Source: Alkalihalobacillus sp. LMS39 (GTDB lineage Bacteria; Bacillota; Bacilli; Bacillales; Bacillaceae_F). Taken from it: a stretch of 64,000 nt of DNA. A model generated the notes under the pieces. It searched no databases and was not told the origin of the DNA. It saw only the letters and a list, made by a program, of their open reading frames with translations. Both the position numbers and the translations under genes were made by a program. How positions within the stretch are numbered: position 1 is the stretch's first letter; each line of letters opens with the position of its first letter. Location of the stretch: contig NZ_CP093300.1 in assembly GCF_022812285.1 (NCBI RefSeq), positions 4,154,001-4,218,000 on the forward strand. The letters run 5' to 3'. Below, piece by piece: positions 8,604-16,604 of the stretch.

Positions 8604-8669
8604 TCAACTTTTTTTGTTATAAGCCCCTTCGTTTTGAAGCTGTACCGTGTTTTTGCACGAACACCTCAT
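8604..8669 (-). other. Possible leader ORF (21 codons) in the GH16 5' untranslated region
   Basis: Between the likely promoter and the GH16 start, a very strong site (GGGAGGAGG) is followed by ATG-TAA, a start-stop pair at 8680-8675. Six bases later, ATG at 8669 opens a 21-codon frame ending at 8604. Short stems CTTC/GAAG and GTG/CAC lie within it. The leader could be regulatory or accidental. Confidence 0.25.
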
Positions 8670-8700
8670 TTAATTTACATTTCCTCCTCCCTTATAATAT

Positions 8701-8712
8701 AAAGCGCTTTCA
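8701..8712. promoter_or_regulatory. LacI-type operator AAAGCGCTTTCA upstream of the GH16 gene
   Basis: Same palindrome core (AAAGCGCTTT) as the sites at 13438, 13496 and 14564. On the minus strand TATTAT follows immediately, a plausible -10 box, so repressor binding would cover the promoter. The linked LacI regulator is the obvious candidate; CcpA binding to such a palindrome is also possible. Confidence 0.75.
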
Positions 8713-8727
8713 TTTTCTGTTTTTTTT

Positions 8728-8755
8728 TAGGGACGCTCAAATTCTCGAGCATCCC
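8728..8755 (-). terminator. Hairpin downstream of the GH161-like gene
   Basis: AGGGAUGCUC/GAGCGUCCCU forms a 10-bp stem with a G-U wobble in minus-strand RNA, whereas plus-strand RNA would have a C-A mismatch. This favours a role on the minus strand. An A-run rather than a U-run follows, so termination may be inefficient. Confidence 0.45.
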
Positions 8756-8768
8756 TAGTTTTCTTGGA

Positions 8769-11700
8769 TTATCTTAGATAGACTTTCATTTGTTTCACTT
8801 CTCCACCACGTACCGAGGCGGCGACTTGTCCCTTCAGCACGTCTCCTTCAACCATTTCTACTTCACCACTGTTAAAAACCATTTCATATTTATACGGGAC
8901 AACAGCATCTTTACCAAAAGTCGCTTTTCTTTCGGCATTTATATACGTTACTTGACATTGCCCTAGAAAAGTAAAGGTGACTTCTCCCTTTTCTGTAAAC
9001 ATCCAATCTGGTAGTGTCGGTGAAAGGGTTAATGTTAATGTTTCATTTTCGAAAATAAATGGTTTCTTCCCAGCCATCATGACAAACCACATGTTCAAAA
9101 ACTCAATCGTCGATCCACTTAATCGCGAAACAAAACCTCTCCCGTGTAAAGAAGGATCCGGGTTTGCACTACTTGCAATAAATGAAGAGTTTTCTAAAAT
9201 ACTTCTCCCATACATTTCCGGGTCCAGAAACGGTATCATAGCCTTTTTCATATCTTCAAAAAACTGTTCCGCTAAACCGGCTTTTAACACTTCTAGTAAA
9301 TACTTATATTCCATGTGTAAAAAAATCGATTCATTTTCAAGCCAACCCGGAGTAAAAGAGTTAGCTCTTCCTAACTCATCTGGCTCATGTTGTATAGACA
9401 TTGATGTTTTGTACATCCCTAATTTTTTATCGTAAATGTCAGAAGCTCTTACTTTATCGTAAATTTGTTTTGCTTCCTGTTTCGATTTCGTCACTTTCAA
9501 CCATTTAACAATGCCTTCTAAGAACGGGACAACCGGAATAGGCTTCCACTTTATTTCATCCAAAGCGAGCGTAGAAATCGAGGACTGAATTGGTTCAAAA
9601 TAAAAATAAGTAGCAGGTAAATCCGAACTATAGCTATGAACACGTTCAATTCCTGTTTCCACACGGTCTTTAAATAGAACTAACATTACTTTTACCTCTT
9701 CAAAGGAAAGCGTGATTTCATCGCCATGGACACCATATCGGACTGACTCACGGTACTGCTCTCGAAGTGAAGTCACTTTGTTCCAATATGCATGCTCACT
9801 TTCATCAGAAGCTTCATCGACCTTTTTTATTGCACATAGTACTCCTTTTAAAAACTCGTAAGTTTCCATTGGTAAGTGAACTTCATGATTGCCATTTACC
9901 TTTAATAAAAGGTCGATTAAGCGATTAATTTCCATTAACTCTGATGTACTAGACCCTAACATCCCTGGTAATCCGTTTAAAGAATCATTCCATCCGGGCT
10001 TATCGGCTTCCATTTCAACCCCTAAACCATATGGAGCCAAAGTCGCTGTTTTGATTAAGGTGAGCAAAAATAACTTTGAATATAAATTTGTTTGATATTT
10101 TTCACCTTGTCCATATTTTGTTTTCACCCACAATGCTCCATCATTTGAGGCCGCTTGTAGTAGCTTTTGTTTGTCTTTAGCTACCGCCTCATATTGACGA
10201 AGCTTTTCATTTGTGATTTGATATTTATTTTCTCGTTTCTTCACAAAAGCTGGACTATCAAAAAACGAATAAGATCGTTCAAAAAATAATTCTTTACCTT
10301 TATCCGGATATATCGTTAAATAGCTTTCAATTAAATCTAAGTTATATGTCCAATGGTCGATCCAATACCCTTCCCCAAATTCTGCTTGATACAGTTCCTC
10401 CGCATCAAGGAGGACAGCGACTAAAAGTTGTTCAAAGTCTGTTGTTAATCCAATGTTATGGTCGACAATAAAATGTTTTAATTCTCCCGGTGTAAAACTC
10501 GCTTGAAAAAAAGCTTCTACTTTCTCAACATCAGTTTCAGAAAAATAAGTTAAATAAGAGAAGGACTCTTTCAGCTTGTAACGAACTCCTTTTACGCCAA
10601 GTGGGTTATATCCATCTAATTGAATTAAACTCATAAATTGTTTAATGTTAGCATCACTAACTTTTGGTTCAAAAAAGATATCACATCGTCGGTTTTGGTT
10701 GATGTCGCGGTAGTTTCCGTTTCCTTGAGAGTAAAACGTTGGACTAATAGAGAAAAAGTTATAATCTCTTTCTAAGTCGCCATGTTTTCTTGAATACAGA
10801 TAAAAAACTTTCTTTTTCTCTCCTTTTTCAAATACAACCGGGAACCCGCCTCGCAGTCCATTATCTAAAAAGCTTTGTCGACAATACGCATCGAAAATGG
10901 GCTGTGCCGTTACTGTTTCAATTGGATTTACAATCTCCTCAGTCATGCTTCTTGCCTTTTTTTGCATTTCTTTTAAATATGGCTGTGTCATCACTTCTTT
11001 AACATAAGATTGAACGAGCTGTAATGACGAGGCATGTCCGATAACCGTATACATTTCGATTTCCTCTTGGGCCTCTAGTTCAAAGGCAAAAGGCGAAAAG
11101 CCGCAAGCTACTTTATTTGTTGTGACTTGATTTTGTTCAAGTAATTGTGAGATAGAATGGTTAGCAAACTTTTTAGGGAATTGCATGGAAGTATCTGAAC
11201 CAAAAATAACATCTCTATCAACAATAGGTGTACTATATTTCAACTTTTCTCCTTGAGTCATCATACTTACATAAAAGTTTCCTTCAGTGATTTGCTTTAC
11301 TTCTGCGGAATCTTCCATACTTCCACGTAACGTATAAAAAGGAATGCCTTGTTCTAAGTTTTTCACATCAAACCAGCTTTTTAATGTATGACCGAGCTCT
11401 TTATAAGCTGCATTAGACACTCCACTAGGTAATATCGTCGGTATTCCATCTAATATTTCAAAAGAACGTTTTGTTCGTCCCACATTTTTCAATTTCACAT
11501 GACGGACGAGGGCTGCTACTTTGGAGTGAGGCAAAATGAAATATTCGATTTCTAAAGTGAATCCATACTTGTCATTATCATAAATGAGCTTTAATGTATT
11601 TTCGTTAATGACCATCTTTTCCTTCCCATACTGATCGGAAGCAGAAAAAGGTTCAATTATCGTCGTATCGTCGTCATGCTGAATTTTTACAAACGTTCGA

Positions 11701-11930
11701 AACCCATGAAGAAACACATTTTGATAGGCTTTATCGGCTGGATAAAATTCTGATATAGCCTTATTTTTATCTTGTATACCAAAGCTTGATATCCCTTGAC
11801 CGCGACTAACATAAAACACCCACATCGGAATTCCGTTCACACCTGCGATACCTGGTAAAAAACTCGAAAAAGGTGGAAGTTCTTGATATTGATTAATTTC
11901 AAACGAACGATCCTTATTAAGTGAATACAT
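8769..11930 (-). CDS. Probable beta-1,3-oligoglucan phosphorylase (GH161-like; GH94/GH149/GH161 clade)
   Basis: A 1053-residue cytosolic enzyme without a signal peptide. The layout is that of the large disaccharide/oligosaccharide phosphorylases: an N-terminal beta-sandwich, then an (alpha/alpha)6 barrel. The segment GWNDSLNGLPG in the middle holds the Asp expected to be the general acid. These enzymes cleave glucans with phosphate to release glucose-1-phosphate. It lies 13 bases after the GH30 gene, beside a secreted laminarinase and under the same repressor. This points to beta-1,3-glucan oligomers and so to GH161 rather than cellobiose phosphorylase. That choice is inference from size and context. 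The start has GGAGGGG at ideal spacing. Confidence 0.7.
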   Translation of the reverse strand: MYSLNKDRSFEINQYQELPPFSSFLPGIAGVNGIPMWVFYVSRGQGISSFGIQDKNKAISEFYPADKAYQNVFLHGFRTFVKIQHDDDTTIIEPFSASDQYGKEKMVINENTLKLIYDNDKYGFTLEIEYFILPHSKVAALVRHVKLKNVGRTKRSFEILDGIPTILPSGVSNAAYKELGHTLKSWFDVKNLEQGIPFYTLRGSMEDSAEVKQITEGNFYVSMMTQGEKLKYSTPIVDRDVIFGSDTSMQFPKKFANHSISQLLEQNQVTTNKVACGFSPFAFELEAQEEIEMYTVIGHASSLQLVQSYVKEVMTQPYLKEMQKKARSMTEEIVNPIETVTAQPIFDAYCRQSFLDNGLRGGFPVVFEKGEKKKVFYLYSRKHGDLERDYNFFSISPTFYSQGNGNYRDINQNRRCDIFFEPKVSDANIKQFMSLIQLDGYNPLGVKGVRYKLKESFSYLTYFSETDVEKVEAFFQASFTPGELKHFIVDHNIGLTTDFEQLLVAVLLDAEELYQAEFGEGYWIDHWTYNLDLIESYLTIYPDKGKELFFERSYSFFDSPAFVKKRENKYQITNEKLRQYEAVAKDKQKLLQAASNDGALWVKTKYGQGEKYQTNLYSKLFLLTLIKTATLAPYGLGVEMEADKPGWNDSLNGLPGMLGSSTSELMEINRLIDLLLKVNGNHEVHLPMETYEFLKGVLCAIKKVDEASDESEHAYWNKVTSLREQYRESVRYGVHGDEITLSFEEVKVMLVLFKDRVETGIERVHSYSSDLPATYFYFEPIQSSISTLALDEIKWKPIPVVPFLEGIVKWLKVTKSKQEAKQIYDKVRASDIYDKKLGMYKTSMSIQHEPDELGRANSFTPGWLENESIFLHMEYKYLLEVLKAGLAEQFFEDMKKAMIPFLDPEMYGRSILENSSFIASSANPDPSLHGRGFVSRLSGSTIEFLNMWFVMMAGKKPFIFENETLTLTLSPTLPDWMFTEKGEVTFTFLGQCQVTYINAERKATFGKDAVVPYKYEMVFNSGEVEMVEGDVLKGQVAASVRGGEVKQMKVYLR

Positions 11931-11943
11931 AATTACCCCTCCA

Positions 11944-13281
11944 TTAATGAATCACATACGTCACAATTGAATGCGCTGGCACAATTACTTCTGCTGATTC
12001 TTCGTTGATGGAAAACGTAAGCTTCTCGTTTTGTTCGGTTTCATTTAAAACAACAACAATAATTTCATCTTGCTGTTTAAATGCGGTTATCGATACATTG
12101 GGAACATTCGAAAGAACTTCAATCCGGACTGCTCCTCTTTTGATAAAACGGCTAAAGTGCCCAATGGCATAATAAGAACTGTTATAATAAACAGCATCTT
12201 TTTTTGTGTCGACAATTATCGGTGCATCACAATAATTCCCGACATGATTTGGCCCGCCTGTTTCATCTAACACAATGTTCCAATCAATAAATCCTTCAAG
12301 CCAATGATTCATATCTCCAATAATATTGCGAGCATATCGTTCTCCCGTATGCCACGCACCTAGTTTCACTCCACCTTCGATACACCCTTCTGTAAATAAA
12401 AGATGTTTATCCGGGAAAGCTTCGTGAACCTTTGATAAGTTCTCAAACTCCTCTGATACATACCAATGATTTCCTACACCCCACACATATTTGGCTGCTT
12501 CCGGGTCCTCTAATACGGTCGTCGCTCTATCTACAATGACATCACGGTTATGATCCCAAATGACTATCTGTTTATCACTTAAATCGTGCTTCTGAAGGGT
12601 AGGTCCTAAAAATTCTTTCACAAAGTCACGTTCTTCTTCTGCTGTGTAAATACACGAATCCCAGACTTGTACTGCTTCAGGTTCATTTTGAACAGATACT
12701 CCCCAAATTGGCACTCCCGCTTTTTCCATTTCTTCAATGTACTTTACATAATAATTCGCCCAAACTTGCCGATATTCAGGCAATAATTTTCCGCCATTGT
12801 TCATTTCACCATTCGTTTTCATCCATGGCGGCGGGCTCCATGGAGAAGCTAAAATTGTTAGTGGTTCGTTTGCAACGGTCATGGCATCTTGAATCAAAGG
12901 AATGACATATTTCCACTCTCGTTCAATTGAAAATGACGCCAGATCTTTATCCCCTTCATCTACATATGTATAATTCTCCAATGCAAAGTCACAACTATGT
13001 ATATGGGTTCTACCTAGTGTATAGCCTAACCCAACGTCTTTATCAAAGTATGCATCAAGTACTTCTTCCCTGAGCTGAGGTGATATTTTTGCCAAACTAT
13101 ATGCGGCTGCTTCTGTAAAAGCTCCCCCAAATCCCATCCATTGTTGAAATGTCTGGTCAGGATTCAAAGATACAATATGTTCGCTATCTACCGGTTGATT
13201 TACAAACGTAATCATCCCTTTTTCTTCCCACTTCTTTTTTTGATTTTTATTCGACTCCACAATTCTCATTTTTCTTGGCAT
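11944..13281 (-). CDS. Cytosolic GH30 beta-glucosidase/beta-glucanase
   Basis: A 445-residue GH30 enzyme (O-glycosyl hydrolase, glucosylceramidase-like fold). The acid/base Glu is in SVQNEPEAVQVWDSC and the nucleophile Glu in HLLFTEGCIEGG. The conserved SPWSPPPWMKTNGEM loop and a C-terminal beta-domain are present. No signal peptide is seen, so it acts inside the cell. Given the neighbouring laminarinase and phosphorylase it may remove beta-1,6-linked or terminal glucose from imported laminari-oligosaccharides; the linkage cannot be read from sequence. The ATG at 13281 is preferred over a GTG three codons upstream, because GAGGTGA then sits at 5-base spacing. First gene of a two-gene operon. 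Confidence 0.85.
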   Translation of the reverse strand: MPRKMRIVESNKNQKKKWEEKGMITFVNQPVDSEHIVSLNPDQTFQQWMGFGGAFTEAAAYSLAKISPQLREEVLDAYFDKDVGLGYTLGRTHIHSCDFALENYTYVDEGDKDLASFSIEREWKYVIPLIQDAMTVANEPLTILASPWSPPPWMKTNGEMNNGGKLLPEYRQVWANYYVKYIEEMEKAGVPIWGVSVQNEPEAVQVWDSCIYTAEEERDFVKEFLGPTLQKHDLSDKQIVIWDHNRDVIVDRATTVLEDPEAAKYVWGVGNHWYVSEEFENLSKVHEAFPDKHLLFTEGCIEGGVKLGAWHTGERYARNIIGDMNHWLEGFIDWNIVLDETGGPNHVGNYCDAPIIVDTKKDAVYYNSSYYAIGHFSRFIKRGAVRIEVLSNVPNVSITAFKQQDEIIVVVLNETEQNEKLTFSINEESAEVIVPAHSIVTYVIH

Positions 13282-13437
13282 TGGAATCACCTCATATTAG
13301 ATTCATTTGTAACTAGCATGTTCTTTCTTTAGTACACTATTCCTATTAAAACGCTGTTGTCCCACAGTTTTTAGTTATTACCGTTGAATGAAGAATCATG
13401 TTTATTTGACTCCGCTCCATTTCGCTAGTTATCTTAA

Positions 13438-13450
13438 CGAAAGCGCTTTA
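13438..13450. promoter_or_regulatory. LacI-type operator upstream of the GH30-GH161 operon (proximal)
   Basis: CGAAAGCGCTTTA. It is one of two sites between lacI and the GH30 gene whose centres are 56 bp apart, a spacing compatible with cooperative or looped repression. Confidence 0.75.
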
Positions 13451-13495
13451 CTTTCTGAAATAAAAGAGAAAGCGTATTCTTTATACTTTTAATAT

Positions 13496-13507
13496 AAAGC
13501 GCTTTCG
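13496..13507. promoter_or_regulatory. LacI-type operator upstream of the GH30-GH161 operon (distal)
   Basis: AAAGCGCTTTCG, 21 bases beyond the lacI stop codon. It has the same core as the site in front of the GH16 gene. Confidence 0.75.
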
Positions 13508-13528
13508 GAAACAAAAACGAAAAAGCTA

Positions 13529-14542
13529 CTACTTTTTCGCTTCCCCACAAGAATCTCTTTTCACTAACTCTACAGGAATGGTCATCGCCACTGTTAATTT
13601 CGATTTTTCATTGATTTGCTGTAATAACAAATCGGCAGCTTGGTTTCCGAGCATATCTGTATTTTGTTTAACCGTTGTTAAGGCTGGTGAAGTATATTTT
13701 GCGATTTCAATATCATCAAATCCAATAATCGAAATATCCTCTGGTACCTTTAATCCCATGTCGTTAGCCACTTTCATTGCCCCTAATGCCATGGAGTCAC
13801 CTGCTGCAAAAACAGCTGTAGGCTTATCTTCCAAAGAAAGTAATGCACTCATCGCATTTTCTCCACCTTCAAAACCAAAATATCCACCGTTTACTATGTA
13901 TTCAGCTGGTATGTCGAGATGATTTTTTTGACAAGCTTCTAAAAAGCCCTTTAACCGTTCTTCCCCAGCGAACGTTTTCTCGTGTCCTGCAATATGAGCA
14001 ATTTTCCGGTGCCCTAACGAATGTAAGTAGTCTACTGCCAATTCACTGCCATGGCGATTATCACTAAACACAACACTTGCATCACGGCTATGCATATCAA
14101 TAAAAACCGTAGGGATATCAGATTCTAATAAATTTTGCACTTCTGAATCAAAATGTAATGGAGAAACAATAACAACTCCATCAACCCCTCGATAGCGAAA
14201 ATGTTCTAAATAACTTTTTTTCTCATTACCAATATTTCTTGACACAAACAATAAATCATAACTACTTTGTTCAACTCGTTTTCGAAAACTTTCAATGACA
14301 CCACTAAAAAGTGGATGCTTCATTCCGATGTTTAAGGCTTCGACAAAAACAACACCTATCGTCCATGACTTTTTTGTCGTTAAAGAACGGGCATTCGCAT
14401 TTGGTAAATAACCTAGTTCATTTACTGTATCCAATATTTTTTTTCGTGTTTTTTCATTGACATCTGTATAATTATTTAATACTTTTGAAACAGTAGCTAT
14501 AGAAAAGCCTGTTTTTTGGGCTATGTCATAAATCGTTGGCAT
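13529..14542 (-). CDS. LacI-family repressor of the beta-glucan module
   Basis: A 337-residue LacI/GalR regulator. Residues 1-50 form the helix-turn-helix and hinge (MPTIYDIAQKTGFSIATVSK, then GYLPNANARSL), followed by the periplasmic-binding-protein-like sensor domain (IGVVF, VDGVVIVSP, FAAGDSMALGAMK, IIGFDDIEIAKYTSPALTTV). The start at 14542 has GAGGAG at good spacing; the 36 codons upstream in the same frame are promoter DNA, not coding. Four copies of the palindrome AAAGCGCTTT flank this gene, the GH30 operon and the GH16 gene. One of them sits on its own promoter. This indicates autorepression and a local regulon, with a gluco-oligosaccharide as the likely inducer (inference). Confidence 0.9.
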   Translation of the reverse strand: MPTIYDIAQKTGFSIATVSKVLNNYTDVNEKTRKKILDTVNELGYLPNANARSLTTKKSWTIGVVFVEALNIGMKHPLFSGVIESFRKRVEQSSYDLLFVSRNIGNEKKSYLEHFRYRGVDGVVIVSPLHFDSEVQNLLESDIPTVFIDMHSRDASVVFSDNRHGSELAVDYLHSLGHRKIAHIAGHEKTFAGEERLKGFLEACQKNHLDIPAEYIVNGGYFGFEGGENAMSALLSLEDKPTAVFAAGDSMALGAMKVANDMGLKVPEDISIIGFDDIEIAKYTSPALTTVKQNTDMLGNQAADLLLQQINEKSKLTVAMTIPVELVKRDSCGEAKK

Positions 14543-14563
14543 CTTTAAACTCCTCACTTGTAT

Positions 14564-14577
14564 CGAAAGCGCTTTCG
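14564..14577. promoter_or_regulatory. Autoregulatory LacI operator CGAAAGCGCTTTCG
   Basis: A perfect 14-bp palindrome placed just downstream of the lacI -10 box, about where transcription starts. Confidence 0.85.
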
Positions 14578-14582
14578 GTTTT

Positions 14583-14611
14583 ATTGTATGATGCGCTAGT
14601 TGTCCTGTCAA
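14583..14611 (-). promoter_or_regulatory. SigA promoter of the lacI gene
   Basis: TTGACA (14611-14606), a 17-base spacer and TACAAT (14588-14583), near consensus. The operator follows immediately. Confidence 0.85.
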
Positions 14612-14642
14612 TATCCAATCAATCAAAAGGAGGAAATTATTT

Positions 14643-14795
14643 ATGAACATTAATCAAATTCGAAGAACATTATATAAAATCGGCCGTGTATTAGGTGATA
14701 TTAATGCTGTTAAAAGAGGAAAGGTAGGGAAACGGATTGGAAGAAGAGTAGTTGGAAAATCAACAGGGAAAGCAATCAGAAAAATGTTTAAATGA
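14643..14795 (+). CDS. Small very basic protein, 50 aa
   Basis: The frame MNINQIRRTLYKIGRVLGDI continues with INAVKRGKVGKRIGRRVVGKSTGKAIRKMFK. About a quarter of residues are Lys or Arg and almost none are acidic, so binding to nucleic acid or to an anionic surface is plausible. The start has a perfect AAAGGAGG site, and an intrinsic terminator overlaps the stop codon. That makes it a compact, autonomous gene divergent from lacI. It resembles small uncharacterised proteins common in Bacillales, but I cannot name the family. Confidence 0.75.
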   Translation: MNINQIRRTLYKIGRVLGDINAVKRGKVGKRIGRRVVGKSTGKAIRKMFK

Positions 14796-14813
14796 TTCTG
14801 ATTGCTTTTCTTT
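14772..14813 (+). terminator. Terminator of the 50-residue gene
   Basis: GCAATCAGAA/TTCTGATTGC stem (14772-14781 with 14796-14805) followed by TTTTCTTT. It overlaps the last codons, and its end also overlaps the stop of the convergent methyltransferase gene. Confidence 0.85.
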
Positions 14814-16011
14814 AATTTTGCAATTGAATAAACACCACTTTTAAATAATTTCCTTCTTTATATTGCGGGTGTGTTTTGAAATCTTTTGGAAGCGAGTATT
14901 GTTCAACAACAGAATATTTCCTTTTTTGGTTTTTGCATGCTTGGTTGATAAATTGCTTGAATTTCTCCATCCCAAAACCACTATAATTCGTAGAAGCCAC
15001 AACCATCCCATTCTCGTTCGTAATTGCTAGTACTTCTTCTAACAAGGCTGTATAATCTGTTGCGACACTAAATCTCCTTTGTTTAGAACGTGCAAAACTT
15101 GGAGGGTCAAGGACAATAAGGTCAAACTTCTTTTCTTTCCGTTTTGCATATTTAAAATAAGCAAATACATCTTCAACAATAATGTCATGTTCCTCATAAT
15201 CAATGTTATTTACACTAAATTGTTCGATCGTTTTAGGTAAGCTTCTTTTGGCAAGGTCAACACTTGTTGTCTTCCTCGCACCTCCTAATGCAGCGGCTAC
15301 AGAAAATACACCTGTGTAAGAAAATGTATTTAATACCTCTTTATCTTTCGCATACGTTTTTCGAATTTGAAAACGGACATCTCGTTGATCTAAAAAGACT
15401 CCTACCATCGCTCCATCATTTAAATCAACTGCAATATTCATTCCATTTTCTTTCACAATTAATGGAAACTGAGCTGGTGTCCCACCGACAAAATCATCTC
15501 CATCGATATAGTGCCCACCAGTATCAAAGCGTTTTTTTTCATAAATCCCTTTGCAATTAGCTTGCTGTAAAATGCTTTCTATAATTTCTTTTTGAAATGC
15601 AAAAATGCCTTCACTATACCACTGGATGACATAATATCCATCATAAAAATCAATAATAAGGCCACCAATACCATCACCTTCACCATTAAAAACTCGGTAG
15701 GCATTCGTCTCCTCATGATCAAACATCGATGTTCTTTTCGTAAAAGCCTGTTCCAACTTTCTTTTAAAAAACAGGTTGTTTATAGCTTCTGCTGGATTTT
15801 TTGTTACAATCCAACCAAAGCCTTTGTTTTGTTTTCCGACATACCCTTTCCCTATAAACGAATCATGCTCGTCCACTAAGGTGACTACCATACCTTCTTT
15901 CATCTCTTGTCCCTTACTATCAATAGCATCTTTCATAATAAGCGGGAAGCCACTTTTATACTTTTTTAAAAATTTCGGTTTCACTTTAACCGTAATTTCT
16001 TTTGTCATCAT
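14812..16011 (-). CDS. Class I rRNA large-subunit methyltransferase, RlmI/YwbD-like
   Basis: A 399-residue COG1092-type enzyme that uses S-adenosylmethionine. The N-terminal PUA domain (about 1-75) is followed by a central EEHEE-like region and a Rossmann methyltransferase domain from about 190. Motifs seen: VLNTFSYTGVFSVAAALGGA (SAM loop), an acidic SVDLAKRSL motif and the catalytic DPPSFARSKQ. Members of the family make 5-methylcytosine in 23S rRNA; the target base here is inferred. The start has AAAGGAG 5 bases upstream. It converges on the 50-residue gene, and the termini touch. Confidence 0.85.
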   Translation of the reverse strand: MMTKEITVKVKPKFLKKYKSGFPLIMKDAIDSKGQEMKEGMVVTLVDEHDSFIGKGYVGKQNKGFGWIVTKNPAEAINNLFFKRKLEQAFTKRTSMFDHEETNAYRVFNGEGDGIGGLIIDFYDGYYVIQWYSEGIFAFQKEIIESILQQANCKGIYEKKRFDTGGHYIDGDDFVGGTPAQFPLIVKENGMNIAVDLNDGAMVGVFLDQRDVRFQIRKTYAKDKEVLNTFSYTGVFSVAAALGGARKTTSVDLAKRSLPKTIEQFSVNNIDYEEHDIIVEDVFAYFKYAKRKEKKFDLIVLDPPSFARSKQRRFSVATDYTALLEEVLAITNENGMVVASTNYSGFGMEKFKQFINQACKNQKRKYSVVEQYSLPKDFKTHPQYKEGNYLKVVFIQLQN

Positions 16012-16179
16012 ATTTACTCCTTTTATCGAATTTGAACTTTGATAAAGGTAAGGTCATATTTTACCATTTCTATGACTAAAAAACTAGGACATGGATTTTT
16101 ATTAACTAAAGGGATATTACTATATTTACAGTGATAACCTATTTTTCATGTTTTCTTCACTTTTTATTGGGCGTTAACT

Positions 16180-16188
16180 TGATATAAT
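16180..16188 (+). promoter_or_regulatory. Extended -10 promoter (TGATATAAT) of the DUF3817 gene
   Basis: A TGN-TATAAT extended -10 with no clear -35 box, 31 bases upstream of the start codon. Confidence 0.6.
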
Positions 16189-16218
16189 AGAAACATGACT
16201 ATAAAAGGAGGGATACCG

Positions 16219-16533
16219 ATGAGTACTCCTGAAGATCGTTTTCGTGTCGTTGCTTTTTTTGAAGCTATTTCCTATTTATTATTACTAGGTGTCGCAATGC
16301 CATTAAAATATGGGTTTGATTATCCAATGGCCGTCACAGTTGTAGGTGCCATCCACGGTGGACTTTTTGTATTGTATATGCTAGTTGTTGTTTATATGAT
16401 TTTTGCAGCAGGTTGGCGTTTTCAAAAAGTCTTTCTTGCTGGAATAGCTTCGATCATTCCATTTGGTCCGTTTATTTTCGATAAACGCCTAGTCGGTGAT
16501 TCAAAAGCGTCTACCATAGCTGAACAAAAGTAA
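16219..16533 (+). CDS. ydzA: DUF3817 integral membrane protein
   Basis: A 104-residue membrane protein with three hydrophobic segments (about 10-30, 37-65 and 68-85) and the characteristic beginning RFRVVAFFEAISYLLLLGVAMPLKY, plus GAIHGGLFVLYM. This is the DUF3817 family (B. subtilis YdzA); its function is unknown. The ATG at 16219 is preferred over one 24 bases upstream because AAAGGAGGG lies 6 bases before it. It is monocistronic, with its own promoter and terminator. Confidence 0.85.
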   Translation: MSTPEDRFRVVAFFEAISYLLLLGVAMPLKYGFDYPMAVTVVGAIHGGLFVLYMLVVVYMIFAAGWRFQKVFLAGIASIIPFGPFIFDKRLVGDSKASTIAEQK

Positions 16534-16566
16534 CCTCTATTGGTATAAAGACGATATGAATATAAA

Positions 16567-16604
16567 CAAAGAAACCTAGCTATGCTAGATTTCTTTGTTT
16601 TTTT
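16567..16604. terminator. Terminator between the converging DUF3817 and LtaA-like genes
   Basis: CAAAGAAACCTAGC/GCTAGATTTCTTTG with a 3-base loop, then seven T on the plus strand. On the minus strand a shorter T-rich tail follows, so it may serve both genes. Confidence 0.85.

Noticed and set aside
8563-8607. 15-codon N-terminal extension of the GH16 gene
   Set aside because: It would place non-signal-like residues before the signal peptide, and the strong binding site GGAGGGG lies in front of the inner ATG.
8769-11930. Cellobiose phosphorylase (GH94) as the name for the large phosphorylase
   Set aside because: It is longer than GH94 cellobiose phosphorylases and sits among beta-1,3-glucan genes; GH161-like is the better working call, though not proven.
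14543-14650. 36-codon N-terminal extension of the LacI repressor
   Set aside because: The stretch contains the TTGACA/TACAAT promoter and the operator, and normal LacI proteins start with the helix-turn-helix.
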